This document shows positions 26,237 to 39,900 of a DNA stretch of 64,000 bases, in pieces (position 1 is the first letter of the stretch; each line of letters begins with the position of its first letter). Position numbers and translations under genes: made by a program. The stretch spans positions 1,240,117-1,304,116 of the forward strand of contig VXBA01001116.1 in the NCBI GenBank assembly GCA_013399895.1, in the 5' to 3' direction. This stretch comes from Serilophus lunatus (lineage: Eukaryota; Chordata; Aves; Passeriformes; Eurylaimidae). The notes beneath the pieces were generated by a model. That model was not told where the DNA came from. It worked only from the letters and a program-made list of their open reading frames with translations, and did not search any database.

Positions 26237-28649
26237 TCTTCATTTGTTTTTTAGATAAGAGTTTCCTGTTCTGTCCATTTAGGAATTTTTAATGGGTCTC
26301 TTCCTATCAGAACTGGACTAGATCAAGTACAGCTCCCCCTTGAATTCAAGTCATCTTCTCGCAGCCTCAAAATCATTTTCCAGAGTTTCTCTGGTCTGGC
26401 ACTGACTGTGTAAAACCACCCCCTAAAATCTGACTGTTGATATCCTCTGGTTCCAGTTTCACATACTTCCTTTATCCAGGTACAACAGGCAGTGTTATTA
26501 TTCACTTTTGGGCAACACAGAGAAGAAAAGGAGTTGGAGAAAGCATGCAATTCCTAAATCCTGAGTCTGTAGGGGGCTGGTGATATGGACTATCACCACT
26601 GCAATGAGCTCAATGTCAGCTTGTGACATGAATATGTTTCCTGATAATCTCCTGTGACCCCACTAAATTCTTGTATTGAAAAATGCTGCATACTACACTC
26701 CAAACCCCCTTCTATTTCCATACTCCTGCCTGTCATTTTTTTTTTTTTTATGACACATTCAGAAATCTTAAAAGATTTGGCTGAAAGTAGAAAAATCCAC
26801 CATATCTGAGCATACTCTGCTTCAAGTAGACGTTGTTTATGTTGGATATTGACCTTTCTGTTAAAAACCCCAACATTTTGTGTAGTATGTTACATAATGG
26901 CACTTCCTGAGCTGTAAAAATCCTCCTAAATAGCTCCTATGGCAACGTGATCCTAGAGATGAAGTGATAAAGCAATTAATGTAACAAAATAAAAGAACTG
27001 TGTGCCTTATTTTTTTAATCCCTGCGACATGACAACTAAAACCAAGTGCACTTCAGCGAGGAGATCTGCATTTTACAAGCAATGCCTTTTTAGAGTCATG
27101 GCACTGAGTTCCTTCTTACTCAATTCCCTTTAATCTGTGAAATAATGTGAGGATGCAACACAAGGTGACAGATGATCAAACTGTCTAGAAAGCTCCTCAC
27201 AGAGTCTCTATTTCAGTTTTGAAGACCACATTGCCTAAATGGCACAAGTGCCACGCTAAAATGAGATTTAGAGGTCTCTGTAAAACTAGGAAACAGATTA
27301 AATTTGAATAATTAATTTTAATGTTTTAATTTATTTTCTTGCACATTAAAGTTTAACTTGCTTATGTCTTTTAATGCAAGAAATAAAAACCTAATTCCCA
27401 GAATCCAGTTCTTGTTTCAGCCAAAACAGAAAGGAAAGTGCAGTGTGGGAGGACTGCAATGCAAATAGATTATCCACAGTTTCCACCTTCTGAGTGAGAT
27501 ACCATAGTAGATGACAGATTTTTTTTTTTTTTTAAATCACAAAGCTGGATATTACTGAACATGACAACATTTATTTCCAATTGCTTCATTTTCTCCTGAA
27601 TGCTGTTATTCCACTTGAAATTTAACTTTTCAGAGGGTCAAAAAATTACAACACCAAGGTCCTTCTCTACCCATCCTCTCTGGCTCTAATAGAGGGTGTC
27701 ATTATTGTTGCATTGGAACTAAAGGCAGATAAATTTTTATGACATTTTGCCAGAAGAGTGCAATGCAATCAGAAAATTGAAAAAATTATAGTTGAGAAAA
27801 GATGCATCTGCAGAGAGAGAAAGCAACTCAGACAAGCAAAATTCTCAAAGAGCCCTTCCTTCAATCTCTTGTACTTTATCTATGATGTATATTTTAAATG
27901 GAAAATTACATTAGAATTGCAAAAAAAATATAAAATCATGTTGCTCATATACAGAGAGTCAGATTCTCGTGGCAACATAAAATTACATCCAGTAGGATAG
28001 GGAATAAAGAAAATAAAGGGAATAATGTTAAAAATCTCTAAAAGTAACCCCTAAAGAACTCTTAAGTTCTCATAAACCAAAAGACTTTCTAAGGCTATGG
28101 ATTACTTCTGTGAACACTGGAAAACAAGACTTCTAAGTGCATCTTAAATAAAAAACAACCCCTTTAGTGTATTTCAGAATGCAAAGCAAATCCTACAGTG
28201 GTCCTGCAATTTATATATGTGTACATTTGGGGGAACTTAAAAGAACAAATGGTTTGGTGGCAGATGCTGTGAAAAATGGTTAAGCACTAGTAACTAAAGA
28301 GGCACCTGTTTTAGACCACCTCTGAGGTGTATCTTGAGTAAAGTGGTGCTCCCAGTGGAGACAGATCTTCAGGAAAGAAACAGGAAAGCTTGTCAAAGGA
28401 GCAAAATGAATGTGCCAACTCTCTGCCAATAGTCAGGCTATTTTTCTTTCAGGTCCCTTGGGTTTGGCTCAAGTTCTCCTGACGCGTGACCCAACATTGT
28501 GCTCACCTTTGACTGAAGTTCCCCCCATTCATTGCACATCTATGAGCATGCAACACACACACAGAAGGAAGTCATGGTTTTTCCAGAGATCCCGTTGAAG
28601 TGGATGAGGAACCTCAAAGAGAAATGCTGAAAACTACACAACTCTCTTC

Positions 28650-28952
28650 ACAGAATCACGGGATGGTTTGGGATACCTTCCACTGTCCCAGGTGGCTCCA
28701 ACCTGGCCTTGGACATTTCCAGGGACAGGGTAGCCACAGCTCCTGTGGGCAACCTGTGCCAGGGCCCTATAGACAGAAATTTCCTCCTAATATTCAACCT
28801 AAACTAACTCTCTGTCAGTGTGAATCCATTCCCCCTTGTCCTGTCACTCCATATCCTGTAAATTGTCTCTTTCCATCTTTCTTGTATCTCCCTCAGCCTT
28901 AGTGTTTCTCATGCTGTCAAAGGGAGGTCAATAGCCATAAGGTCTTTAAAAA
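28650..28952 (-). mobile_element. CR1 LINE 3' fragment, about 300 bp
   Basis: This reverse-oriented CR1 has 'cacagaatcacgggatgg', 'ccttccactgtcccaggtgg', 'cccccttgtcctgtcactcc' and 'tttcttgtatctccctcag'. The far end fades near 'catagccataaggtc'-like sequence. It is an inverted partner of the copies at 19480 and 23861 in the same intron. Confidence 0.9.
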
Positions 28953-31900
28953 CATTCTGATAATTTTCTTCTAAATATTTCCTAGCTGAAAACAGTATTG
29001 GTGTGTTGCAAGTCTCATCATCTTTTAACAAAGACGGCCCATTAAAATGGGTCTAAATATTTTTACTTTCCTCATCAGAATTAACATGTCTGTGTTTTCT
29101 TTACAGAGGTGTTTTCACTACCTATACATACAATTAATTTCTAATTGTGAAAATATTTTTCTGCTTAATTATACAACAAAGGCTGGCTTGAAATAGGATT
29201 AATATATCTTGTGTTTAATTAAACATGAAGCATCTAAGGAGATTGCTCCAACAACAAAAGCAATTAAGACTTGGTTATGTATAGTACATAATTAAGCAGG
29301 AAGTTCTTGTAATGCCAAGGACTAATTTTTAAAGCATGTATTCCTTTAAAATAACCTATTTTCTGACTTATTTTAGAGAAAACTATCAAATGTAAGTATA
29401 AGTAATGTCAAAAGTCAGGTGTCTTCTCAGCTCTTTCCTAATGTCACAAATGAATTATAGATTAAAAAAACATGGCTCCATTCTGAATAAAATTGCTTCC
29501 ATTTCTACTCTTAATGCCTGCTGCGTAAGAGAGTAGATGCACACAGTGACACAAGCCCAAAAAGCAGCCAGAAAATTCTGATGAAAGCCCGTTTTGATAC
29601 TCTGAATTACAAGTCTCAAGGTGCTCTTGAACAAGACCCAGATAATTGGAGAAATGTTTAGTTGCAGTGTTTTCATGTCTGCGGTGATTTCCCTTTCAAA
29701 TTCTGTTTCTCACCTTCTCTGCTGAGATTTTTCTTTCATGTCATGTTTTTTGACAGGGAAACTGCTCTTGCATTACTTGAGGATTGAGCAGGATGAATGT
29801 TATTAAGCAGAGTAGAAAGAGGGTCTTGCACAGTACATTGCTGTAGGGACACACCTGAGTTAACATGGAAACCAAGAAAAGACAAGTATTCTGCTGGGAT
29901 CAACACTAGACTATGAATAGGGTGTTATTAGTGAAAAATACATGATGAAAACAATGAGTAGGTTAAGATTCAGAAGCCTCAAGAGAAATGTTCACATCTA
30001 CTTTACGTGATGCTTTAACATGCTGAGATAAGGCTGTTTCATTTTTCTGCTTACTGCTAAGCAAGTGTCAGCCTGGTTAAGCACGTTTTCCCCCTCCACA
30101 GAAGAAGGAAGTCTGCCAGATAGCTTGTTGCCTCCTATTTTAGATTAATTTGAAGTTCCTTTGCCACCACTCCTCTGTATTTGCATCTCAAATTCGCTGT
30201 TCACTTGGCTGAAAAGATACCACCTTTTTTCCCTGTTTGCCAAGACAGGAATCAACCTGGTTCTATGTACTTTATGTAGGGAACAGAATACATAAAAACA
30301 AATAGTAGATTTTGGACATAAATGTTCTGATGTCTGTGGAGAAGTCACAATAGAGCTTCACTCTGTTTTCAAAGTGGCATGAAAAGAATGCAGAACTGAG
30401 TCTTATTCAGTGACGAACAGCTTTCCTTGATGTTTGTACGTTTTACTCACACCATCTTGACAGAGTCATGAAGAAAATATTAAGTACCTTGCTTAGTCAA
30501 GAAGTAATATTCAGGAAAAAATGCACAGAGCTAACAAAATACCACATTGCAGGTACCAAGCACCAAGCTCTTGGAGAACAGAACTAGGTTCAACTCCACT
30601 CCAGCACTGGCTTTTGCCTCATCTGTGTTTACATCTGATATTTTCTGCTGCTTAAAGATACTTGACCTTGAAAAGGTTGCTTCGTTTCTCTTCATCATCT
30701 GTGTTTTCTTTGTCATCCTTTTTTCTTGTCAAGTCTCAAAGTATTGTAGAGAAACAACTGTGACCAATTGAGCTTGAGTCTAAAACCAATTCAGAGGTAG
30801 CTATGATAACAGCAAATACTTTTATTATGAAAAAGTGGATGCTATTTTCAAACACTGCCATGGAAGAAGAGGGCATGAATAAGAAACAGATTTGCACCTC
30901 TTTTTAACCTAGGTATTCCTATCTAGACAACTTTGCAGCCATTTTGTCATTTTATGGGAGGGCAAGGAAAATACACCTTTATTTCACATTATTTCAAACC
31001 AGTAAATGATAGCTTGGTAAAACAGGTAGGAATTGAAAACAATGGAAAACTAACATCTTTCTATTAAAATTTCATGTGTGGCATTTTCAGAAGGTGCTGC
31101 TGTAGGCATCAAGCAGCACCCAAATTTCCACTGTAAATACAGAGTAACAAAAAAACACTTCAGACATCAAAATTCAGAACAACCAGGGAGTTTTTGCTTA
31201 CACTCCCAGATTTTCTAAAGAGAGATTAAAACTTGTTATTGTAATAGGAAATGGGTCATTACTCAATTTAACTTTCATCTGCAGGGGAGTGATACACAGA
31301 GAAAAACTACAAGTCAGTGAGGGGACTGACAGTATGCCCTTGCAGTGCTTAGAGCTATTCGTGATTCAACTGTTTATGAAAACTTCTCCAGTAATTTCTG
31401 TTAGTGATGATGAATTTGTTATTTTTCAAATGCAGGCTCTGAAGCACTGATTTAACCCTCAGTTTTTACTGAAGGCTTAACAGGGAGAGCAGGGAATATA
31501 TCTCAGTGAACAGAGTAGGACTTTGTGACTTTTTTATCCCGTAATCATGCTTTATCTAACTGATACCTGGACAACTTGAAATAAAAGCTCCTGTACTCTG
31601 CTTGTCCCTCTAATAATCTTTTTGTGTTTTGCCAGAGTAAAATCAATGATTCTACTGAGGCTCCAGACTTCACTACCTAAATGACAAAATAAAGCCTAAA
31701 TAAAGCATTGAAAAGGCAAAATAACCCAAGATTTTATGCTGCCTTATTTAATTTCAAGGCTTAAATTCAATTACTACTATAAACATTTCCATAAAATGAA
31801 TTGCAGAAGAAAGCTTTGCAAAGTCAAAAGCAATTTAGGAAGGGCAATGCTGAAATGCACAATTTAGTAACATTATTAATGTGAATAATTCATTTAACTT

Positions 31901-34900
31901 GAAATTATTTAGGGGAAAAACTGGCTTAAAATGTGACCACTGGAATGGCCATCAAATACTACTGGAAGACAACTGTGAGTAGGAAATAAAAGCATACTTC
32001 CTAACACCATTTCTGTAAGGCATGTATGTGTTTGTTAGCAATCTTAAAAACCCATTGGCAAAATACAGAGTTGAAAAAAAAAAAAATCTTGCTAATTATC
32101 TTGAGCTGTACACTGTCCTTAAAGCAAACAGTGACCATCTAGTTGCAAAATTAAGTTTATGGTTTATGGGCAAGGGAAGAAACGAATAAAGTGGCCTGTT
32201 TGCCATTCTAGCCAAGGCAGTGCAAAATCAGTAAATTCAGCATTGTGCAATTTAGAAGTGGGTATCACTCTTTTATCTATTTTCATCTTTGACTAAACCA
32301 CTTAGAACTCCTTGTCCCTTATTCTATCACCAGCTGCTTTTTATAGGAAAGTTTACCTATAGAGAGTTTCTGGCAAAGTATGGGAAGGGTCTGTATTAAT
32401 AATTTATTCCTGACCTGCCTTGAGATGTTGCTGCATGCTATGTATGACCTATCAGACTGTGTGAACAGAATACCACTCTGCGAGGCTGCTCATCAAGGCA
32501 GGCATAAGATCAAGGAGATGCCAAAGCTCAGTGTCCAAATTAAGTCCTTCAGGCAGAAATGACACTGCCTTGCCAAGGACAGCAAGAAAGGAAAGAGGTG
32601 ATTTTTCATTAAAGAGATAACTCAACCAATACTGACTGTAAATATCTTTATCTCAATGAAAAGCAAAGGGAAGGCTGATCTCTGCGCAACTTTTCTTTTG
32701 CCATCTGAAATCTGAGAACTGTAGAATGGTGAGACATTCTAATAAAACAAACCAGTACCAACTTTGCATGTGGGGAACCAGAGACAGCTTCTGTAGCTGT
32801 TCCTGTAAAGGACACTGATTCCTTCCCTGACCTGTTGGTGGTGGCCGTGGTTTATAGAAGCTGCAGAGAAACACGGGTGTCCTTTGTTTATCATGTGTTA
32901 TGTGAGCTCACAGATCCTGTAGAACACCATATCTTTCCAACACCAGTTATGACACATGGCTAAGCAGTCTAAGCCTTCTAGAAGTCATGCAATCTCATCT
33001 CATCTCATGCTAATTACCAAATTGGTATTAAGTGAGCATTTCATCCTATTCCAATTTTCTCCTTTTCAAGTCCTTATTTAATTAAGTTGTTGTTAAGCAT
33101 TTTCTGTTGTGGGTTGTTTTGTGTTTTGTTTTTTTCCCCTCCCAGAATGTGGGTGTTACAACAATTAAGCTGGTGGCCAGACATAAATCTCTTATTTGGC
33201 TACAGTACTGGTATTAATACATGCTTTGCTAATAACACAAATCAAAAGACAATTAAACAATCCACACAATTTTCTCCTTAGGAGTTGTTTTCAGAATTTA
33301 GGAAACAATATAATACAGTGATTTCCTGTCTAGAAAGCCTCTGCAGAATTCATTACAAACAAACAGGGTAATACAGCAAAAGAGAGGAGAAAAGAATCAG
33401 GTGCAATAAGAGAGAAGCAAATACCACATGAGAGACAGGAAACAAATTTTTTAACTGACAGAGAGAATATCAACATTAAATAAACTCAGCTAACCAATAC
33501 TAGATGAAAAACAATGTTCTCTTCCAATATTAAAAAAGGAAGGCTTCACAGCATACAACATTCCTCTTTCAAAAATTCATCCCCTAGTTTAAGCTAATTG
33601 TCCGTATCTCTGTCTGTGTGAAAGAGCAAAGGCCCATTTCCAGTGCTATAAAGTCTTCTATAAAAACAAAACAAAGCAAACTGAGTAGAAGCTGGTTCTG
33701 GTTTAGCCTTTAAACAACAACTGCTCCATTTGATCACTAAGAGGCTTAAACACCGTAAATAAAAAGCTAGAAAATGAAATAAGTAGATCCAATGATGGCA
33801 TAGAGATGGTTTTGTAAGTGCATAACAAGAAGAGGATAATTATTTGTAATACAATTTTGCCTTTGTTTTCAGATAAGAGATGTTTTGATGCAAAAAAGAT
33901 GGTTATGTATTAAACTGAAAGACTAATTTGATTGCAGCATTGAGACAATCATTTTCAAGTGGTGTTGATAAAAAAATCTCAGTAATATGGTCTAATACCG
34001 GAGATTAGGTTGCCAGGAGAATAGCCAACCTAAATCCACTGTACTACTGGCAATCATCATATTTCTAAAATGTGTAGGTATAACAGCTGCTTTTCAAAAT
34101 TCAAACAATCTGTTGTCTTTATCAGCAACTGTTTTTTTCCCTAATAGTGCTTAGCTGATCCCATCACACATAATCAGAAGGAGAAACATTAGAAAAAAAC
34201 CCCACTGTATCACCAGTTTTAAGATAAAATACTGCTAATATCCTCTTACATTTATAAAGTTACGACTAGGATAAAACACAAAACAAACAATGCAAAGGAG
34301 ATGGTGGAGGGGGAAGAAGAAACTGGTAGCGGAGTGGGTATGGATTTTCAGGAAAATGTTAATTCTTTTGAATAATAGTTTGGGCTAGGAAAATGAGGCA
34401 CAGAATGGCAAAAATCTGTTTAAAAGTGCTATTTCCAAGTATCTGATAGATCAGTAGCACTTACTTTCAATAATCTTTATGATGCCTCTGTTCTTCATTT
34501 TGGGCTTAAGGCAGGAAGTTCTCTAACATTTCCTTTAATGTCAAATAACTGAAGAAATGGGAAGTGGTGTGATTAGATGGAATGACAGTCCTGGATTCTG
34601 CACAGAAGGAGCCTAAGGACTCCAAAAACCTGTGGCATCATCTTTAAAGGAATGGAAAAAGAGTCTTTGTGAATTCAGTCCCAGCTAGAAAATTATGATT
34701 TGAGTCATCTCAGATATTTAACTTTCCCTGCATCTCAAAAGAAAAGAAATTTTCCATCACAAAAAAAGGTGTTTAGTGTAGAGAAATTTATCTGGGGAAT
34801 CTGGAGTTTGTAGAGTCTGGAGCACAACAGATTTTCAACAGCTGCAGCATCAGTAAAGGTGAGTGTTCTTGTACCCAAAAATGCACAGTCTGTACATGGA

Positions 34901-36059
34901 TACACAACATACTTCATATTCCATACACAAAATACTTCATATTCCAGCCTCAGCTAAATTATGGATGCACCTATCCAAAACACCTTAAAACAAAGAGCTT
35001 TCTTCATAATGGCTGCATTTTAAAATACATGGAAGACTCAAAGGTTTCCTTTTTTGAGAAAAAACTGAGTAAAACAACTGCAGCTCGTGACAGAGAGGAA
35101 TTCACCTCTAGGGTTCATCCAAGAGTGCAAGTATCATTTAAACATGATGCAAACATCACCTCCCAGTAGCCATTATCACAGCAGGTGCCCTGAGATATAT
35201 GTCAACACACAAGCTTTTAAATAGAGGAACAGTTGATAGCAGTGGCCTTCAGCAAGGATACCCCAGAATAACTGTAAGTCAGAACAGATCTTTCCAAGTC
35301 GTCCACATACCACAACACAAAAGGCAAGCAGATGGCTTTCATCCAGGTTTGTAGGCTTTCTGGTGAAAATTAAAAAAGATACCTCAAGAAAAGAATGATT
35401 TTTGGGAAAAGGTGTGTTGTTGATACTCCTGTGAAGATAATGAACTGAGCACACAGCCATATGACAAATTGACTAAAAGATGAGTATTTCTTCTCAGCTT
35501 TCTTTTTGACCAGAAAATAAAAAGCAGTCTTCATACTTCAAGGACATGCAGAGTCTTTGCAAGTGGTTAGATTAAATTGGCAAGTTCAGTTAAATTCAAA
35601 TATACCAAGACCCACAATAGTAGGAAAAATTTTAGAATATAAGGATTAACTCTGCAGGCCCTCCATCTGTAGTTAATTAAAAACCCACTGTCACCTACAG
35701 GGGCAAGAACACACAACAGGAAATTGCTGTTGAGTCTCTGCACACCCTTGGTTTCACTGATGGGGCTAAATATCATGCAACTGTCTCTCTTTCATGTGAA
35801 GAAACATTTTCATCTGCTTCTCCACCACAAAACAAAACAATAAATTTTTCCTCCTCTCCTGAAGTTGCTAACTGCTGTTTCAACAAGCTGCCTTAACAAA
35901 AGCCCTTTGGGAAATCCCAGGCTCTTCAGTTATTCCGAGGCTGAACGGACACAGCAACTTCTGCTTCCTTTCTGGAAAGTGTGTAAACTTGGGAGAAAAA
36001 AAAAAATTAGCAATTGTATTCCTAACTTGCTTAGCAACTGTAGGTAAAAAAAGCTAATA

Positions 36060-36440
36060 TGTCATAATTTATATGTGAAGGGATTGCAGGGGGTCAGTAG
36101 CCACGTCTGGTGCTATTGAGGCTTCCCACTGAGAACTGCACTGCAAACTGGCAGCTGACTGAAAACGCTGCTATTTTCAACAGTTCAAAAAATGTAAATG
36201 TGTCACCGACTGGTCAAATAGGTTTCCACACTGGTGATTTATTGCAATCTTTCACATTAGCGACTCGTACAAATCACTCCTGGGCTGAAAACAACCCCTG
36301 TGCACAGCTTTGTAATGAATTCATGTGCTGAATCAGTCCTGCTGGCTCCAGAGTCCTGATGGGAGGTGATTTTGAGCAGCCTCAATTAGACAAAGACAAT
36401 TTCTACGAGCAGGATTTGCCAAGGTGCACGAAGATGAAAG
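36060..36440. promoter_or_regulatory. Possible conserved non-coding element near exon D (weak)
   Basis: About 380 bp in the first 750 bp of the intron after exon D lack repeats and low-complexity tracts. Composition is more balanced than the surrounding intron, and the stretch carries 'caattagacaaagacaat' (homeodomain and SOX-like) near 36385. Cross-species conservation is not known to me. Confidence 0.2.
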
Positions 36441-36810
36441 TAAATATGTTTTTCTAGAGGGCTTTGAAAGGGCAGAAAGGAGGAAAAAAATAAAAAAAAT
36501 GAATTAGTCTCTCTCCACAAAAGAGCAGCTACCGTTTTTGGTATCTACCATTTTTGTTCATTGTAAAGGAAAACTCATGGGGGCGGGTGGGGATAGTGGA
36601 GGCATCCCAGGGCAGGGTTTTCTGCAACTGAGCTACCAAAGACAAGAAGATCTCTTGGGATTTCAGAGCTTCACCACCTACACGTGGCAGGGTTTGGATG
36701 GTCACACTCAGAAACAGAAGATTATGAGCATAACCTTGAACCAGAGAACCGTCCCCACGCCTGAAACAGAAAGAAGAGAAATATTTGGGAAAATGCACAT
36801 GAAATTTTAC

Positions 36811-36995
36811 CTGCAACCACTGTGACTGGTCGTTGTGGCCTGAGGTCCAGGCGTTAACTTTGCCTTGCTTGTCCAGCCGAGCTTTCCTGGGCTCCCAAGT
36901 GAACATGTCCATGTTGAGTGTACGGAAAACACTGGAGGCACTAATTTGGAAGTCCTGTATATGTCCTGATTTCATCCCCAGGGGTTCAGAGCAAC
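36811..36995 (-). CDS. EDIL3: EDIL3 exon D: start of second discoidin domain
   Basis: This internal exon is 185 nt: two bases that complete a glycine codon split with exon C, then 61 codons. It begins CSEPLGMKSGHIQDF, the conserved start of a discoidin domain. The first cysteine should pair with a cysteine in the missing terminal exon. It continues through ITASS-like ISASS, FTWEPRKARLD, KVNAWTSGHND and ends SQWLQ. Borders are ttccag|GTTGC (acceptor at 36996-36997) and TTGCAG|gtaaaa (donor at 36810). The entry phase is 1 and the exit phase 0, as for exon A of the first domain. The tryptophan and aromatic residues in the first third sit where the membrane-contacting spike loops lie in this family; I infer that placement from the family fold. 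An open frame runs past both splice sites from 36529 to 36975 and should not be taken as a separate gene. Confidence 0.97.
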
Positions 36996-39900
36996 CTGGA
37001 ACAGCAAGATAAGGTCAGTGACACGACCCACTTATCTCTGCCAGCGGTTTAGGTTTTATGTTCTGGGAAAGAAAACCTGCAGTTCTTGAGGAAAAGGTTT
37101 TAATCAAGATTATTGTCGGAGGAAGTTGAAAACAAATAAATGAAAAATAGATGATTCAAGGCACTTTATTTCATCAATTGCTTGGGTGAGTCAAAACCAA
37201 GATAGAGAATTCAACATATTTTATCCTGGCATAAATTTATGAAGGCAAACAAACTGAAAAGATGACTTTCGTCTGTGCTTATCTTGGTTTTATTTTCTCA
37301 TCCAGCAGCTTTCCATTTTCCTCCCTGTTCAGTTTGATTTTCTCATTCTTTTATGCTACCTCACTTCAACCATGTGTTTGCCTACCGAGGAAACATTAAT
37401 TATTCTTAAAGCCACTGCTGAAGAAAATGTTAACAAGCACTGAACTTTTTCATACTTTTGAATTACCTGGCATCTAACTAAAAATCTAGGATGCTCAAAA
37501 AGCCACTGAAGGAGGGGAAGATCACAGAAAAATAACTGTGAGAGAGGGAGAATAGTAGGAGATAATCACTGAGGGGAAATGGAGACATAATGTCTTATCT
37601 ATTTGTGGACATGAGTTGTGTAGGTTGTAGAGAAAAAAAAAATAGACCTCAGGCTTCTTCTTTCTCTGTTCTACAGGAAAAAAGAAATAAACAAAGAAAT
37701 ATTAAGTGATTCTATGTTTCTCTGCCTTGCCATGGTTTGCTGGGAAGGTGTATTCGGACGCAGAAGGGGGAAGAAATAAGATGAAATAAGAGAGGCACAT
37801 TTCAATAGCAACTCTGGGAAAAAAACAGTGGCAACCAAGGAAGGCAGATGAACTGGATGGCTTTAAAATAAAATAAAAAAAAATGTAAGAAAAAGAAAGG
37901 CAAGGCAAGTGTCTGAGAGCAAGAGGGCTACTAAGAGGACAGGAAATGTGGATGTGTGGAGTAATGATTGTTGGTGCAAAAAAGGTGAAAGATGGAAAAG
38001 ATGTAAAAAAGTAGCTGTTTTCCTATTTCCTTCCTGCCCCAGCAGTCAAAGACCCATAGGTTTAACCTGTAGAATTAAGTTGAATTATTTGAGATTTAAT
38101 CAGGAAGGTAAGACTACAGGCCCTTTGTGGGTGGCTAACAGGAGGACTAAATTTACATTACCAGAGACACAAAATAATATCATCTTTTATGTAGTATCCC
38201 TTGTATTTAAAATTTGAATATTGAAGTGTTTCATATTAAGAAAAAAGGGCAAAAAAACAGAAAAAAACCCAAGAGGAAACATGGTTAAGTTTTGAAAAAA
38301 ACCCCAGTCTTTCAGAACTGATTCTCAGTGCACAAGTAGAAATTGCACAGCCTTGTCTATAGAATGGACTGCCTAGTTCAAAACAACAACAAAACAATTT
38401 TCTTGGGAGTGGGAGTGAGCAATTGGTAGTACAAATGAGAGAGACTAATCTGTTGCTTTAGAGAAGGACTTTGCTTATTATTAAATTCTGAAGTATCACT
38501 CCAGAATCACAAGGGTTGTCAGCAAGAATGTTTCATCTGAGGAATCTGAAGGAGGCTCCTCACACAAAAACATGGGCTGTCAAAGCTGTGTTTCAGAGCT
38601 GGCCCAATCCATCAAAAATAGTTCTATCTTTTCTGAGTACTATTATTGATTTATGAAACAACAGCTGTGTCTGCCTGTGCATGCGTGCATGAATTAATGG
38701 GATTTTACACTCGCCTGCCTCCTCCACGGCCCCAAAGGGAGTGGGAAGACAGTTGTTAAAGGTAACAGGAGAAAGTGAGAAGAACAATGAGAGCCAGAAG
38801 AGGCACACATGCTGCACTGGGGTGGCAGGACAATGCCTTAGCACCATCCCAGGGGGCAGCACAAGACCCTGTCTCTTCACAGTGACTATTTGGCTGGGTG
38901 AGCCCCAGCCTAGAGCACAAAGGACAGGACCATCAAACCAGTGCAGAACTTTCTGAAGAGTGTATTTACAATAATTCTCATGTCTCCCCAGGACATCTCC
39001 TCCTCCCTGCACTGCATCTTTCAGTTTGGATTCGATTTCCATTTGCATTTTCACAACCTGTTGAAGTTAGAGCTGATGCAGACATACTCATGGCTAAGCT
39101 CAGTGGAGCATCATAGGTCAGAATGTTTGAGATGCTTTGGGCATCTCCATCTGTGATAAATGGTGTCTGATCCCTCTGCATGTTTAAATCTACCTAGGTA
39201 TAAGTTTGCAGTTACTCCTTACTTGGTCTGGTTAGATGAAACAGGAGCAGGGAGATGATGAGGACAAGTGTGGATTATCATCTGAAAATTGGAAGAGTCC
39301 ACACAAATATTACTCTGTTGACTCTCTCAAGGGCACAATCTTTTATTCCTCAGTATGCATCCAGTACCATGCCCCTTGTGTGTGATTTTCGTGTGAATGG
39401 TACCTATAGGCACTGCTAGGATTGAGAAATAGTTGCCAGAGAACAACATGCCCAAAGGAGATGGAAACCACACACTCAGAAGATTCTGTGAGTGTCACAA
39501 GGATATTCACATTCTAGGGACCGACATCCTGTGCAAGGACTGAGAAACTCAAAAAACACCAAGAGCTGGCTGAATTGGTACATGGGCACCAGTACACATG
39601 ATTATCAACAGCATATGGCAGGGACTGCTTGCATGGAGGCAGATGTTTGAATGTGAGAGTGAATTCCATGAGTAAGTCACTCTGTTGTGTGAACAGTGAT
39701 CTGTTTTTAAAACAACAGCCTGATGCTGCTATTAATAACAGCTTAGTGAATAAAGGCATTGTCATAAACAGTAGCTGTGATACGTTTCTCCTCTCACATC
39801 AATACTCCGTGAAGGGAATTTAGGACACAGAGATGTGCAAAACACAAGTAAGGCAGGAATGCAGGGCCTAATTTTAAAAAAAATAAATAAATTAATGCCT

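Larger units (their letters stand above)
6326..36810 (-). other. EDIL3: EDIL3 intron between exons D and E (30.5 kb)
   Basis: This is the largest complete intron in the window (30,485 bp, phase 0). It contains CR1 fragments at about 7640, 9868-10526, 19480, 23861 and 28650, a 48-base A tract at 13013, A/C-rich low-complexity blocks near 11868 and 15728, a TG microsatellite at 15133 and an alternating purine-pyrimidine block at 26149. I see no embedded gene, tRNA or snoRNA. Possible conserved non-coding patches are at 29140-29330 and 36060-36440. The rest is unremarkable AT-rich intron. Confidence 0.88.

Noticed and set aside
26003..26254. Open frames over the TG/TA/CA block
   Set aside because: They are composition artefacts of a simple repeat.
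38593..39054. Open frame of 153 codons, minus strand
   Set aside because: It shows no recognisable domain, overlaps open frames on the other strand, and lies inside the C-D intron, whose flanking exons join perfectly without it.
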